In this document: in pieces, positions 41,816-51,865 of the stretch
How positions within the stretch are numbered: position 1 is the first letter of the stretch
Layout: the number at the start of each line of letters is the position of its first letter
Assembly: GCF_025813715.1 (NCBI RefSeq)
Contig: NZ_CP107532.1
Coordinates: forward strand, 1,798,001 to 1,862,000
Source: Methylobacterium sp. FF17
GTDB taxonomy: Bacteria; Pseudomonadota; Alphaproteobacteria; Rhizobiales; Beijerinckiaceae
Direction: 5' to 3'
Length of the DNA stretch: 64,000 bases
The notes under the pieces: model-generated
The model's input: the letters and a program-made list of their open reading frames with translations, nothing else
What the model was told of the DNA's origin: nothing
The model's database searches: none
Translations under genes and position numbers: made by a program

Positions 41816-43108
41816 TCAGAAATCGGTGGGCCGGCCAGCGGCCACCACCAGCATCTTCCCATCCGCGAAGGTGCGGGCACCGGCGCGCCGGATATCGGCC
41901 TGGGTGACGTTGGCGACGAGGTCGTTACGCCGGGCGATGTAGTCCATGCCGAGGCCCTCGAAGGCGATCTGCACGAGCTGGTGCGCGATCTTGGTCGAGG
42001 TGTCGAAGCCGAGCGCGTAGGAGCCGGTCAGGTAATCCTTGGCCTTCTGCAACTCCTCGTCCGAGGGCCCCTCGGTGATGAGGCGGCCGATCTCCTCGCC
42101 GATCACCGACAGGGCTTCGCCGACCCGCTCGTTCTTGGTGGCGGTGTAGCCCCAGGTCATCGAGGCGGCGCGGTGGCTGACCAGCGAGGTTCCCACCGAG
42201 TAGGCCAAGCCGCGCTTCTCGCGCACCTCCTGGAAGAGACGGGAGGTGAAGGAGCCGCCCCCGAGAATATGGTTCAGGACGTAGGCGGGGATGAAGTCGG
42301 GGTCGCGCCACGGCACGCCGTTCATGCCGAAGCGGATCACGGATTGCGGAACATCGAGATCGACCACGTGGCGCTGGCCGAGGTTCTGCACCCGCGTCTG
42401 CGGCACGGCTGCGAGGGGCTCGGCCAGGTCGAGCTTGCCGAAGGCGCGATCGAGGGCCTCGGCGAGGCGGGCGGCGTCGATGGCGCCCACGGCCGCGACC
42501 TTCACGGCGCCGCGCCCGATGATCCGGCGATGCATCGCCACGAGGTCGTCGCGGGTGATCGCCGCGATGCTCTCGGCGGTGCCGGAGGAGGGACGGGCAT
42601 AGGGATGGCCCGCATAGGCTTCCGCGAAGAAGCGGCGTGACGCCATCACGCCTGGGTCGTTCTGCTGGTAGCGCAACCCGGCGAGAGTCTGGGCCCGCAC
42701 CCGCTCGATGGCGTCGGGGTCGAGGCGGGGCTTGGCCAGGGCGAGCGCCAGGAGGTCGATGGCCTCGTCCGCGTGCTTGACCAGCATCTTCAGGGAGCCA
42801 CCCAGCGCGTCGGCGCCGGCGTGGAAGGAAAGCTCGATGGCGCGGGAGGCGAGACGCTCCTGGAAGGCATCGGAGGAGAGGTCGCCGGCGCCCTCGTCGA
42901 GGAGGCGCGCGAGCATCTGCGCAACGCCGGCCTTGCCGTCGGGATCCTGTGCGGCGCCACCCTCGAAGGTGAAGGCCAGGGCGATCAGGGGCACCACCGG
43001 GGATTCGACGTGCCACGCCTCGATGCCGGTGGCGGTCGCGACGGGCACGGCCTGGGTCGGCGAGGTCGCGGAGCGGGCGGTATCGACGAGATTGACGGTG
43101 GCCGTCAT
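41816..43108 (-). CDS. pqqG: M16 protease non-catalytic subunit, PqqG type
   Basis: A 430-residue M16-fold protein without the zinc site: where catalytic partners read H-x-x-E-H, this has GVAQMLARLLDEGAGD. It keeps the substrate-gripping REKRGLAYSVG and GGGSFTSRLFQ. It follows the catalytic M16 gene by 83 bp, GAGG preceding its ATG. In Methylobacterium extorquens, paired PqqF and PqqG form a heterodimer that cuts the PqqA precursor during pyrroloquinoline quinone synthesis; the same pair with ileS-lspA upstream supports this name. A general periplasmic M16 pair is the alternative. Confidence 0.85.
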   Translation of the reverse strand: MTATVNLVDTARSATSPTQAVPVATATGIEAWHVESPVVPLIALAFTFEGGAAQDPDGKAGVAQMLARLLDEGAGDLSSDAFQERLASRAIELSFHAGADALGGSLKMLVKHADEAIDLLALALAKPRLDPDAIERVRAQTLAGLRYQQNDPGVMASRRFFAEAYAGHPYARPSSGTAESIAAITRDDLVAMHRRIIGRGAVKVAAVGAIDAARLAEALDRAFGKLDLAEPLAAVPQTRVQNLGQRHVVDLDVPQSVIRFGMNGVPWRDPDFIPAYVLNHILGGGSFTSRLFQEVREKRGLAYSVGTSLVSHRAASMTWGYTATKNERVGEALSVIGEEIGRLITEGPSDEELQKAKDYLTGSYALGFDTSTKIAHQLVQIAFEGLGMDYIARRNDLVANVTQADIRRAGARTFADGKMLVVAAGRPTDF

Positions 43109-43191
43109 GGAAACCTCATGCTGTGCGGGGCGCGGCGGCGGGCGCCGCGGCCTCCGAGAAGGGCGATAGCCGGCTTGAGGGCCGGGGCGGC

Positions 43192-44571
43192 TCAGGCCGA
43201 TTCAGCCTCTCGGGCCTTGGTCAGGTATCCGGTGACCGACCGGGACGGCGTCAGGTAGCGCTCGGCCACCGCTGCGAGGCGGGCCTGCGTCACGCCTTCG
43301 ATGTCGGAGGGCCAGCGGCGGACCTCCTCGATGCTCTCGCCGATGGCCAGCGCCGAGCCGTAGATGCGGGCGAGGGAGGATTGGCTGTCGGAGGAATAAA
43401 CCGTCTCGGCCACGAGCCGCGTCTTGGCCCGCTCGATCGCCTCCGCACCGAGCGCCTCTGAGGGAACGCGGCGCAGGACGCGGTCGACCTCTTCTTCGAG
43501 CTTCTCGAGGCTGACGCCCTCGGCCGGGATCGCGTAGACCGAGAAGCGGGTGTCGTCGATGGCGGAGCCCATGTACCAGGCCCCCGCATTCACGGCGACG
43601 CCGAGTTCCATCACCAGCTTGCGGTAGAGATAGGAGGTGGAGCCGCCGCCCATCACCTCGGCCAGCAGTTCCAGCGCGTGGCACTCGCCGTCGCGGGCGG
43701 TGATGCAGGAGGGTGTGAGGTAGAGCCGCTGCAGGGTGGGCTGCTCGACCTTCGGGTCGGCCACCGCGAGGCGGCGCAGAGCCTTCGGCTCCGGCTCCCT
43801 GGCCCGGACCCGCACGGGCCGGGCGCCCTGAGGGGTGACGCGGCCATAGGTGTCGTCGGCCATGCGGCGGACGTCGTCCGGCGTCACGTCGCCCGCCACC
43901 ACCAGAATGGCGTTCTCGGGTGTGTAGAAGCGCTTGTAGTAGTCGAGGGCGTGGGTGCGGTTCAGCTCCTCGATCTCATGCATCCAGCCGATGATCGGCG
44001 TGCCGTAGGGATGGTGCACGAAGAGGGAGGCGGCCATCGCCTCGGAGAGCTGGGCCGAGGGGTCGGTCTCGACCCGCATGCGGCGCTCCTCCAGCACCAC
44101 GTCACGCTCGGGCGCCACCACGGCGTCGTCCAGAACGAGGCCGGTCATGCGGTCGGCCTCGAACTCCATCATGGTCCGGAGGTGGTCGCGGGCCACACGC
44201 TGGAAGTAGGCGGTGTAATCGTAGGAGGTGAAGGCGTTCTCCTGGCCGCCGAGGCCCGAGACGGCCTTCGAGAAGGCGCCGATCGGATGCCGCTCGGTGC
44301 CCTTGAACATCAGGTGCTCGAGGAAGTGGGCGATACCGGACTGGCCCAGCGGATCATCGGCCGAGCCGTTGCGGTACCACACCATGTGGGTGACGACGGG
44401 AGCGCGATGATCCGGAACGACGACGACGTCGAGGCCATTGTCGAGGGCGAAGGCGCTGACCTCAGGACCACCGGCCTCGGAGCGCCCGAAGGGAGCGGCT
44501 TCCGCCCGGCCCGCGCTGGCATGGCCACGCGACGGTCCGAAGAGGGGCATGTCCTTCCTGAACAGGTGCAT
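43192..44571 (-). CDS. pqqF: M16 zinc protease catalytic subunit, PqqF type
   Basis: A 459-residue M16 metallopeptidase with an intact inverted zinc motif HFLEH (in SGIAHFLEHLMFKGT) and the distal Glu ligand in ERDVVLEERRMR. The second domain contains VMGGGSTSYLYRKLVMELGV. About 40 N-terminal residues precede the domain without a clear signal peptide, so a cytoplasmic location is likely, which suits PqqA processing. It sits between the secreted 211-residue protein and pqqG, all on one strand with ileS-lspA. Confidence 0.87.
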   Translation of the reverse strand: MHLFRKDMPLFGPSRGHASAGRAEAAPFGRSEAGGPEVSAFALDNGLDVVVVPDHRAPVVTHMVWYRNGSADDPLGQSGIAHFLEHLMFKGTERHPIGAFSKAVSGLGGQENAFTSYDYTAYFQRVARDHLRTMMEFEADRMTGLVLDDAVVAPERDVVLEERRMRVETDPSAQLSEAMAASLFVHHPYGTPIIGWMHEIEELNRTHALDYYKRFYTPENAILVVAGDVTPDDVRRMADDTYGRVTPQGARPVRVRAREPEPKALRRLAVADPKVEQPTLQRLYLTPSCITARDGECHALELLAEVMGGGSTSYLYRKLVMELGVAVNAGAWYMGSAIDDTRFSVYAIPAEGVSLEKLEEEVDRVLRRVPSEALGAEAIERAKTRLVAETVYSSDSQSSLARIYGSALAIGESIEEVRRWPSDIEGVTQARLAAVAERYLTPSRSVTGYLTKAREAESA

Positions 44572-44723
44572 CGAAGCTCTTCTTTCCGCGTCCGGCTGCT
44601 ACGGCGGCCGTCCGTCATGTTGGTATTGCGCCGGCTCCGCGCCACTGGGCTGCGTCGGAGGGGCAGGAGACGGGTCGTCTCGCGGTACCCGCTGCCCCTG
44701 CGGCAGCGGGCGGGACCCGAGGT

Positions 44724-45359
44724 TCAGTTCGCCGAGCGTGCGCGCACGTAGGCGGCCGGATCGGATTCCTCGCGCTCGCGGTAGGGGTTGTTCACGGGAT
44801 CACCGTTGGACTTGGCGACCTTGCGGGGCGCCTTCCGGTAGCCGGTCGGCGGATCGGTGAGCACGTCGCGGTCGGGCTCCACCGCGGATGGCTCCGACAC
44901 TTCTGCCGAACGCAGGCCAAAGGGGTTCGCCCAGAACGAATTGCGGTCGTCGTTGTCACCCTCGGTCCGACCCGCCTCGGTACGGACCTGGGCATCGGCC
45001 CGGCGCCCACCGCGCATTTCGTCGACGGACAGGGTCATGTTGTTGTCGTTCATCCGTCCCTGCGCACCGCGCAGGACCGGCTTCTTAGCCTCCTCGCGGT
45101 CCCGCTCGCGCTGGACGACCTCGGGGTCCTTGGGCCATTGCGCCGAGGCCTCGGGCTGGCGCGGCGGCGGCAGGGCCCGTCCGTCGAGCTTCGGTGGCAT
45201 GACCAGGGGAGCCCGCTCGCGGTAGGTGATCGCCGGCTTCTCGGGTTCAATCAGGCCGATATTGCTCAAGGCGTCACGCATGAACACGCCCTGCTGGGCC
45301 TGTGCGCTTCCGGCGCTCAGAATGCCCACCGCCACCAGCCAAACGCGATGCCCGATCAT
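44724..45359 (-). CDS. Secreted protein, DUF3035-like
   Basis: A 211-residue exported protein: signal peptide MIGHRVWLVAVGILSAGSAQA with probable cleavage before QQG and no lipobox Cys. The mature part opens GVFMRDALSNIGLIEPEKPAITYRERAPLVMPP, a pattern seen in DUF3035 proteins, some of which are annotated as outer-membrane assembly factor BamF. The rest is Arg/Asp/Pro-rich and probably disordered. GGGGAC precedes the ATG. It lies in the ileS-lspA-pqqF-pqqG run, whose lipoprotein and outer-membrane theme fits. The family call is from memory of the pattern. Confidence 0.7.
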   Translation of the reverse strand: MIGHRVWLVAVGILSAGSAQAQQGVFMRDALSNIGLIEPEKPAITYRERAPLVMPPKLDGRALPPPRQPEASAQWPKDPEVVQRERDREEAKKPVLRGAQGRMNDNNMTLSVDEMRGGRRADAQVRTEAGRTEGDNDDRNSFWANPFGLRSAEVSEPSAVEPDRDVLTDPPTGYRKAPRKVAKSNGDPVNNPYREREESDPAAYVRARSAN

Positions 45360-45568
45360 GCTGTCCCCGCTTTCCGCCCGGTGAGTTGGTCCCGGTTCCC
45401 CGAGTCCGGCTGGTCGCCGTGTGCCGCGATCCTGATCCGACCCGTCCGGCCTGATCCTGGTTTCGGGCGATCGTATGGCGCCTTGACCGCAGTGCACCAG
45501 CCTTGCCGGCACAACGAATCCGGGTGTGGTTTATGGAACACAGGCGCGCACCACCCGCGCGACCGCCC

Positions 45569-46105
45569 TCAAAGATCCGAACTGGTGCTTTTGGGTGTCG
45601 GCCAGAGGCTGTCGAGAATCAGGCCCACGACACCGGCGACGATGGCCGCATCGGCGACGTTGAACACGTACCAGGACCACGTCCCCCAGTGCAGGTGCAC
45701 GAAGTCGAACACCGCGCCGTAGGCGGCCCGGTCGATGGCATTGCCGATGGCACCCCCCGCCACCAGCCCGAGGGCCAGGCCCAGCAGGCGCGTTTCAGCC
45801 CGGCGCATCCAGATCGTCAGGGCGATCGCCGCGAGGCACGAGACCGCGACCAACACCCACCGGCCGAGGTTGCCTTCCTGCTGGAACATCCCGTAGGACA
45901 CGCCCCGGTTCCAGACCACCAGGAGGTCCATGAAGGGGGCAAGGCGCCAGGGCTGCGTCAGCACGAGGTCGGTGCCGAAATAGAGCCCGAGCTTAGAGGC
46001 CTGATCGAGGAGGAGGGTGGCGAGGAGTGCAGCGAAGCCGAGGCGGAACGGGGTCAGGCGCAAGGGCTGGTCCTCACGCTGTGGCAGGCTTTTGATTTCA
46101 TGCAT
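45569..46105 (-). CDS. lspA: Lipoprotein signal peptidase
   Basis: A 178-residue inner-membrane aspartyl protease that removes signal peptides from prolipoproteins. Four membrane helices are visible. The family motifs are [19 protein letters not shown] (first catalytic Asp) and FNVADAAIV (second Asp). ATG 46105 (MHEIKSL) with AAAGG upstream was chosen; a longer frame runs back through the repeat element between lspA and ileS and should not be used. ileS-lspA adjacency is conserved in many proteobacteria. Confidence 0.95.
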   Translation of the reverse strand: MHEIKSLPQREDQPLRLTPFRLGFAALLATLLLDQASKLGLYFGTDLVLTQPWRLAPFMDLLVVWNRGVSYGMFQQEGNLGRWVLVAVSCLAAIALTIWMRRAETRLLGLALGLVAGGAIGNAIDRAAYGAVFDFVHLHWGTWSWYVFNVADAAIVAGVVGLILDSLWPTPKSTSSDL

Positions 46106-46130
46106 GCGGCCTTTGGAAGAGCCCACATGT

Positions 46131-46239
46131 CCCTCTCCCCTTGTGGGGAGAGGTTGGGAGTGGGGATGACTTCGCTGGCCTCGGGCGGCGGAGGGTTGCC
46201 CAGCCACCCCCACCTCCAACCCTTCCCCATAAGGGGGAC
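46131..46239. repeat. Palindromic intergenic element between ileS and lspA
   Basis: The left arm (CCCTCTCCCCTTGTGGGGAG onward) and right arm (CCCCCACCTCCAACCC to AAGGGGGAC) are imperfect inverted copies about 40 bp long, separated by some 45 bp; each arm also contains its own CCCC-TTRTG-GGGG mini-hairpin. The modules resemble those in the 250-bp array at 22-22.8 kb. Such elements recur between genes in Rhizobiales genomes. Confidence 0.85.
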
Positions 46240-46279
46240 GATGGCCGCGTCGCGTCTGAGAAGACGATGGTCGGTCCGC

Positions 46280-49249
46280 TCACGCGGCGCCCATCCCCGC
46301 ATGGGCGTCGTCCCACTCGCGCAGGGCGCGGGCGTCGCGGGGCGTCACGTCGGGATAATCCGGATCGCTGCCGACCTCGGGGGTCACACGCCACGAGCGG
46401 GCGCACTTGCGTCCCTCGGCGAGGGCGGGAACGACCCCGACGCCGCGCACATCGTCCAGACGGAAGGCGTCCGACGGGCCCTCGCCCTCCGCGATACGGA
46501 TGGCGGAGGTGATGCAGATATCGGCGAAGTCCACTCCCTCAATGACGGACCGCAAGGCCGCGTCGGCGATGAATACGGTGGGCGCCGCCTCCAAGCTTGC
46601 GCCGATGCGCTTGGCCGTCCGCTCGATCTCGAGCGCCCCGGTGACCACCCGGCGCACGCGACGGATCGCCTGCCAGCGGGTTGCCAGAGCCTCGTCCCGC
46701 CAGGAGGCCGGCGTCTCCGGCAGGGTCTGAAGGTGGACCGAGCCCGTCTCGGACGGGTAGCGGTCGAGCCAGGCCTCCTCGGCCGTGAAGGCAAGGACGG
46801 GCGCCAGCCAGATCGTGACCCGGCGGAAGGTCTCGTCGATGACCTGGAGAGCGGCCCGGCGCACAGCCGAGGAGGCCGGATCGCAGTAGAGCGCGTCCTT
46901 GCGAACATCGAAGTAGAAGGCCGAGAGGTCGCCCGTCATGAAGCCGTTGAGGAGCGCCACCACGCGCTTGGTATCGAAGGTGGCATAAGCCTCGCGGATC
47001 TCGCCATCGAGTTCGCTCAAGCGATGCCGGATCAGGCGCTCCAACTCGGGCAGATCCGCATGCGCGATCTCGGTGCCCGGCTCGAAATGGGCCAGCGAGC
47101 CCAGCATCCAGCGGATCGAGTTGCGCAACTTGCGGTAGGTCTCCGCGAAGGTCTTGATGATCTCCGGGCCGATGCGCAGGTCGTCGGCATAGTCGGAGGC
47201 GGCGACCCAGAGGCGCAGGATATCCGCGCCGGAATCCTTGATGACGTTCTGGGGCGCCACCACGTTGCCCTTCGACTTCGACATCTTCAGGCCCTTGGGG
47301 TCGAGCACGAACCCGTGGGTGAGGACGATGTCGTAGGGCGCGCGCCCGCGCGTGCCGGCGGATTCCAGCAGCGAGGACTGGAACCAGCCGCGATGCTGAT
47401 CGGAGCCCTCCAGGTACATCACTGTATCGGTGCCGCCGTCGCGCTTCCGCTTCACGCCGGAGAGCCCCGGGAACTGCTCCGGATCGTCCAGCACGAAGGC
47501 GTGGGTCGAGCCGGAATCGAACCAGACGTCGAGAACGTCGGTGACTTTTTCGTACTCCGACGGGTCATAGTCGGGCTGCAGGAAGCGGGCGCCGTCCGCA
47601 TCCGTGAACCAGGCATCGGCGCCCTCCGCCTGGAAGGCCTCCACGATCCGGGCGTTCACGCGGTCGTCGCGCAGCACCTCGTGGGTGCCGTGCTTGACGA
47701 AGACGGTGATGGGCACGCCCCAGGCGCGCTGGCGCGAGACTACCCAGTCGGGGCGGTTGGCCACCATGCCGTTGATGCGGTTCTTACCCTGCGGCGGAAC
47801 CCATCGCGTCTCCTCGATGGAGCGCAGGGCCACGTCGCGCAGGGTGTCGCCGTCGAGGGACGGCACGGGCTTGTCCAGCGCGATGAACCATTGCGGCGTG
47901 TTCCGGAAGATCACCGGTTTCTTCGAGCGCCAGGAATGCGGATAGCTGTGCTTGAGCGTGCCGCGCGCCACCAGGGTACCGGCCTCGGTGAGCGCCGCGA
48001 TGACCGCCTTGTTGGCGTCGCCCTTCTCGCCCTTGTGGTTAAGAACGAGTTTTCCCGTGAAACCGGGTGCTTCCTCGGTCAGCGCCCCGTCGGCATCCAC
48101 GGTGTAGGGGATGCGGGTCTCGATGCCGCGCGCGGCGAGGGCCCGACCGTTGGCCGTCCAAACCTCGAAATCCTCGCGGCCATGGCTCGGCGCCGTATGG
48201 ACGAACCCGGTGCCGGCCTCGTCGGTGACGTGCTCGCCGTCGAGGAGCGGAACGGAAAAGTCGTAGCCGGGGACATGGCCCGCGAGCGGATGGCTGAGGG
48301 TGAGGCCCGCGAGTTCGGCAGGTGCCACCGCGCGCAGGCGTTCGAAACCCTCGACGCGCGCAGCTGCGAAGACGGAAGCCGCGAGCGTGTCGGCGAGGAT
48401 GTAGGCGTCGCCCACCTTGGCCCAGTTGTCCTCGGCCGCCGCCGTCACCCGGTAAAGGCTGTAGGCGACCCGCCGCGAATAGGCGACCGCGCGGTTTGCC
48501 GGCATCGTCCAGGGCGTCGTCGTCCAGATCACGACTCGTGCAGCATCGAGATCTTCGGCCGCGCCGGCGGTGATCCGGAAGGCGGCGAAGATCGCGTCGC
48601 TGACGATGTCCTCGTACTCGACCTCGGCTTCGGCGAGGGCGGTCTTCTCCACCACCGACCACATCACCGGCTTCGAGCCGCGATAGAGCTGTCCGGTCGT
48701 TGCGAAGGCCATCAGCTCGCGGGCGATGGCGGCTTCCGCCGGGAACGACATGGTGACGTAGGGGTGGTCCCAGTCGCCGGTGACGCCGAGGCGCTTGAAC
48801 TCCTCGCGCTGCACGTTCAACCAGTGGCCCGCGAAGGTGCGGCATTCCTGGCGGAATTCGATGACGGGCACGTCGTCCTTGTTGCGGCCCTTGGCGCGGT
48901 ACTGCTCCTCGATCTTCCATTCGATGGGCAGGCCGTGGCAGTCCCAGCCGGGCACGTAGTTGGCGTCGAAGCCGAGCGACCCCTGCGCCCGGACGATGAC
49001 GTCTTTCAGGATCTTGTTCAGCGCCGTGCCGATGTGGATGTTGCCGTTGGCGTAGGGGGGCCCGTCATGCAGCACGAATTTCGGCCGGCCGGCGGCCTGT
49101 GCGCGGATCTGCCCGTAGAGAGCGATGGAGGCCCAGCGCTCCAGCAGCAGAGGCTCGCGCACGGGCAGCCCGGCCCGCATCGGGAACTCGGTCTGGGGCA
49201 GGAACAGGGTCTTGGAATAGTCGCGAGTCGGGACGGTCTGGTCGCTCAT
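46280..49249 (-). CDS. ileS: Isoleucyl-tRNA synthetase
   Basis: A 989-residue class I aminoacyl-tRNA synthetase that charges tRNA-Ile. The ATP motif appears as [16 protein letters not shown] (residues 66-80, HIGT form of HIGH) and the second as [11 protein letters not shown]. The CP1 editing insertion includes the [16 protein letters not shown] and [15 protein letters not shown] segments. Length is slightly above E. coli IleS (938). No C-terminal zinc-binding Cys cluster is evident. It is the first gene of a run ileS-lspA-DUF3035-pqqF-pqqG. Confidence 0.97.
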   Translation of the reverse strand: MSDQTVPTRDYSKTLFLPQTEFPMRAGLPVREPLLLERWASIALYGQIRAQAAGRPKFVLHDGPPYANGNIHIGTALNKILKDVIVRAQGSLGFDANYVPGWDCHGLPIEWKIEEQYRAKGRNKDDVPVIEFRQECRTFAGHWLNVQREEFKRLGVTGDWDHPYVTMSFPAEAAIARELMAFATTGQLYRGSKPVMWSVVEKTALAEAEVEYEDIVSDAIFAAFRITAGAAEDLDAARVVIWTTTPWTMPANRAVAYSRRVAYSLYRVTAAAEDNWAKVGDAYILADTLAASVFAAARVEGFERLRAVAPAELAGLTLSHPLAGHVPGYDFSVPLLDGEHVTDEAGTGFVHTAPSHGREDFEVWTANGRALAARGIETRIPYTVDADGALTEEAPGFTGKLVLNHKGEKGDANKAVIAALTEAGTLVARGTLKHSYPHSWRSKKPVIFRNTPQWFIALDKPVPSLDGDTLRDVALRSIEETRWVPPQGKNRINGMVANRPDWVVSRQRAWGVPITVFVKHGTHEVLRDDRVNARIVEAFQAEGADAWFTDADGARFLQPDYDPSEYEKVTDVLDVWFDSGSTHAFVLDDPEQFPGLSGVKRKRDGGTDTVMYLEGSDQHRGWFQSSLLESAGTRGRAPYDIVLTHGFVLDPKGLKMSKSKGNVVAPQNVIKDSGADILRLWVAASDYADDLRIGPEIIKTFAETYRKLRNSIRWMLGSLAHFEPGTEIAHADLPELERLIRHRLSELDGEIREAYATFDTKRVVALLNGFMTGDLSAFYFDVRKDALYCDPASSAVRRAALQVIDETFRRVTIWLAPVLAFTAEEAWLDRYPSETGSVHLQTLPETPASWRDEALATRWQAIRRVRRVVTGALEIERTAKRIGASLEAAPTVFIADAALRSVIEGVDFADICITSAIRIAEGEGPSDAFRLDDVRGVGVVPALAEGRKCARSWRVTPEVGSDPDYPDVTPRDARALREWDDAHAGMGAA

Positions 49250-49625
49250 GGGAATCTGTCGGGTCTTCGGCGCGAAGGATGGAGCGGGTGGTGACGCGGC
49301 ACCGGCCCGGCGGAACGGAGGCGAAGCTTCGCCCTCCCGGCCTTCGCATCGGGCCGCCGCGGCGGCCCTCAGGCGGAGGCCGGGCTCATAATTCGCGGAC
49401 CGGACAGGGTCTGCGGACCAGCCCAGCTACGGGGATCACCATCAGCGCACATGCGGCGGCTTCTAGCAGTGGCACCGGCGTGAGACCAGCGAGCTTTGCG
49501 CTGCCGGAAGGCCGCGCGAACTTTGGATGCCACCTTTTTCAAGCTCGGCGGTTGTCTCACACGCGCTCGGGATTGGTTCGCCATGAGAACCCGGCCGAGA
49601 CGCAGCGTCATCAGGAGGTTCCGCC
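49250..49625. other. Divergent region between ileS and a small exported protein
   Basis: About 375 bp without a gene. It must hold both promoters. I see no T-box, attenuator peptide or clear operator. AGGAGG stands 6 bp before the small gene's ATG. Confidence 0.5.
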
Positions 49626-49892
49626 ATGAGAAAAGCTCTGCTCGCCGCCAGCCTCGTCCTCTCCGCCTTCGCCCTGTCGGGCGCGGCGCAAGCGCAGGGC
49701 CTGCCGGGCGGCATCCGGCGTGGCGCCGCCGAGGGCGACCGGGTCGCCGGCCCGGTGGGCGGCATCGTCGGCGGTGCGGTCGGCGGCGCGGTCGGTACGG
49801 TGAACGGGGCGCTCGGCATCGATCCGGGCCGTCGCGCCTACCGCACGCGCATGAAGTCGCGCCGTCCCGCGCATCGCCGCCGTCACCGCTGA
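49626..49892 (+). CDS. Small exported Gly-rich protein
   Basis: An 88-residue protein with a clear signal peptide (MRKALLAASLVLSAFALSGAAQA), a glycine-zipper-like core (GPVGGIVGGAVGGAVGTVNGALG) and a very basic tail (RTRMKSRRPAHRRRHR). A strong AGGAGG site precedes it. I do not know the function; glycine-zipper proteins often insert in or coat the outer membrane. Its last 10 bp overlap the 3' end of the convergent transporter gene. Confidence 0.75.
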   Translation: MRKALLAASLVLSAFALSGAAQAQGLPGGIRRGAAEGDRVAGPVGGIVGGAVGGAVGTVNGALGIDPGRRAYRTRMKSRRPAHRRRHR

Positions 49893-50782
49893 GGCGTCGC
49901 GCGGCGCTCCTGGGCCAAGAGGTAGAGCCCGGATCCGATGACGATGGATGCGCCCGCCAGCGTCCATCGGTTCGGCACGTCGCCGAAGACGAAGTAGCCG
50001 AGCAGCACCGACCAGAGCAGTTGCGTGTAGATGAAGGGCGCCAGCACATTGGCCGGTGCCCTCGCATGGGCCAGCACCAGCAGCCAGTGCCCCAACGTGC
50101 CGAAGAGCCCGACGCCGATCAGCAACGCCCAGGCGCCCCAGGCCCTCGGCGTCGTCCAGATCCAGGGCAGGAGCGGGCTCATCACCGCGAGCCCGGCGAG
50201 TCCCGAATAGAACACCGTGGTGGCCGTCGAATCGACACCCGCGAGCTTTCGCGTGGTCAGCACGTAGAACGCGTAGCACAGCATGTTGCCGATGCTGAGG
50301 AGCACCGCCGGCTGGAACGCACCGACCCCCGGCCTGACGATCACCAGCACGCCCAGGAAGCCGATCCCCACCGCCGCCAGGCGACGCGGTGACGACCACT
50401 CGCCCAGGAGCGGTCCGGCGAGCAGCGCCACCATGAGGGGCGTGGCGAACTGGATCGACAGGGTCTCGGCGAGTTGAAGCTGGCGCAGGGCCAGGAAGTT
50501 GAGGGCGGTGGAGCCGAACAGCAGCAGCGAGCGCAGGATCTGGAGCGCCGGTCGGTTCGTGCGCGCGACTCCCGGACTTCGCACCGGGTTGAGCACCATG
50601 AGAACCAGGGTGACGTTCACCGCGTAGCGCATGAAGGTCGAGAGCAGCGGATCGACGCCCATGCCGGCCAGGGATTTCGCGGAGGCGTCGAGGCAGGCGA
50701 AGAACGCCAGGGTCCCGCACATGAGCGCGATGCCGGCCAGTCGCCGGCCGGATGCCGGAGCGTCCCTCGAATCCCTCACCAT
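49883..50782 (-). CDS. DMT-superfamily (EamA) transporter
   Basis: A 299-residue protein with about ten membrane helices in two EamA repeats (IALMCGTLAFFACLDASAKSL to VIVRPG, and LLSIGNMLCYAFYVLTTRKLA to the end). The family exports metabolites such as amino acids, nucleotides or purines. Substrate is unknown. ATG 50782 (MVRDSRD) was chosen; the upstream in-frame extension adds hydrophilic residues only. Convergent with the small exported protein, overlapping by 10 bp. Confidence 0.88.
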   Translation of the reverse strand: MVRDSRDAPASGRRLAGIALMCGTLAFFACLDASAKSLAGMGVDPLLSTFMRYAVNVTLVLMVLNPVRSPGVARTNRPALQILRSLLLFGSTALNFLALRQLQLAETLSIQFATPLMVALLAGPLLGEWSSPRRLAAVGIGFLGVLVIVRPGVGAFQPAVLLSIGNMLCYAFYVLTTRKLAGVDSTATTVFYSGLAGLAVMSPLLPWIWTTPRAWGAWALLIGVGLFGTLGHWLLVLAHARAPANVLAPFIYTQLLWSVLLGYFVFGDVPNRWTLAGASIVIGSGLYLLAQERRATPQR

Positions 50783-50972
50783 GGCACGATCCCGATCGCC
50801 GGTGCTCCACCCCGGTGCGGGGTCCGCCAGGGAGGTGGCTTTAAACAACGTCGCCCCGGCGGACATCCGCACCCGGCGCGGGGCTCAGCCGGACGAGTGC
50901 GCGACTCCCATCCACCGAAAGTTATGATTTCATCTGGATGCTATAGCGCGCCGGAATACGGGGGTGGCTAAT

Positions 50973-51323
50973 ATGGCAAGGGCGATCCCCATGCTGGCGA
51001 GCGTTGGATTGATCAGTCTGATGGCCGTGCCCGCGCCTGGGATCTGGGGGCTCGTGATCGGCGTAGCCTGCTCCATCGCGATCCTCCTGTCCGCACTCCT
51101 GTTGCTGCTCGACCGGATCGCCGCAAACCTCGCGCTCCGATGGGCGCGGAGGAGCACGCGCCGCTCAGGCCGTCGGTTGCATGCCGGCTCGGGGATGACC
51201 CGCAAGCAAGGGGCGCCGGCGGCGACCGTGGCGCCGGCCCGCCCATCTCCAGCCCAGGCGCAGACCCGCCTCGCAGACCAGCGCCGCGCGACGGGCCGCC
51301 TCGAGCCGTTCCGTCTGCGCTGA
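50973..51323 (+). CDS. Small membrane protein of unknown function
   Basis: A 116-residue protein with two adjacent hydrophobic segments (about residues 6-22 and 28-50, IWGLVIGVACSIAILLSALLLLLD) and a basic, Arg/Ala-rich C-terminal half (WARRSTRRSGRR onward). ATG 50973 has GGGGGTGG upstream. No family is recognised, and the C-terminal half could be read as noncoding GC-rich sequence, so the exact gene is uncertain. It ends 5 bp before the convergent MarR-family gene. Confidence 0.5.
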   Translation: MARAIPMLASVGLISLMAVPAPGIWGLVIGVACSIAILLSALLLLLDRIAANLALRWARRSTRRSGRRLHAGSGMTRKQGAPAATVAPARPSPAQAQTRLADQRRATGRLEPFRLR

Positions 51324-51328
51324 TGGCG

Positions 51329-51865
51329 CTACGGGGCGTCCGACACCGCGAGAAGGTCGGATTCGTCTTCGTCCAGGTCGGAATCGCCCTCGACCTCGTG
51401 GCCGCTGACGCCTGAAACATCCGCGAGGTTGCGGGCCACCTTCCGCAGCAGCTTGCGCAGGCGCCGCTTCTCCTTGCCGTCGAAGCCGTCGAGAAGTTCG
51501 GCCTCGACCTCGTCCCAGAGGCGCTCGATGGCGGCGGCCTTGGCGAGGCCCGCTTCGGTGAGGCGAACGCGCACGATGCGGCCATCGCCGGCCTCGGCCC
51601 GGCGCTCGACGAAGCCGAGGGCGGCCAGCCGCGAGATGGTCTTCGAGGCGGTGGGCGGGCGCACCCGCAGGGTCGCTGCAAGGTCGCCCATCGTCATGGT
51701 GCCGGCCGCCGCAAGCGCCTGAACCACCTGCTCCTGGCCGGCGAAGAGGTCGAGGGCGGCGAGCCGGTCGCCGATCCGGGAGCGATGCAGGCGCGCGGCC
51801 TGGACCAGGGCCCAGCCGACGCTCTTGGCGCCGGGTGGGCGCAGGCGCTTGTCGGACTTCGTCAT
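51329..51865 (-). CDS. MarR-family transcriptional regulator
   Basis: A 178-residue winged-helix regulator: dimerisation helix (VGWALVQAARLHRSRIGDRLAAL), recognition helices (MTMGDLAATLRVRPPTASKTISRLAALGFVERR), wing (AGDGRIVRVRLTEAG) and a C-terminal helix. The tail (GHEVEGDSDLDEDESDLLAVSD) is unusually acidic. MarR regulators sense small phenolic or oxidant ligands. The nearest targets would be the sugar operon at 52.4 kb, which starts divergently beyond a 497-bp gap, or the gene itself; no operator dyad is obvious. Confidence 0.88.
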   Translation of the reverse strand: MTKSDKRLRPPGAKSVGWALVQAARLHRSRIGDRLAALDLFAGQEQVVQALAAAGTMTMGDLAATLRVRPPTASKTISRLAALGFVERRAEAGDGRIVRVRLTEAGLAKAAAIERLWDEVEAELLDGFDGKEKRRLRKLLRKVARNLADVSGVSGHEVEGDSDLDEDESDLLAVSDAP

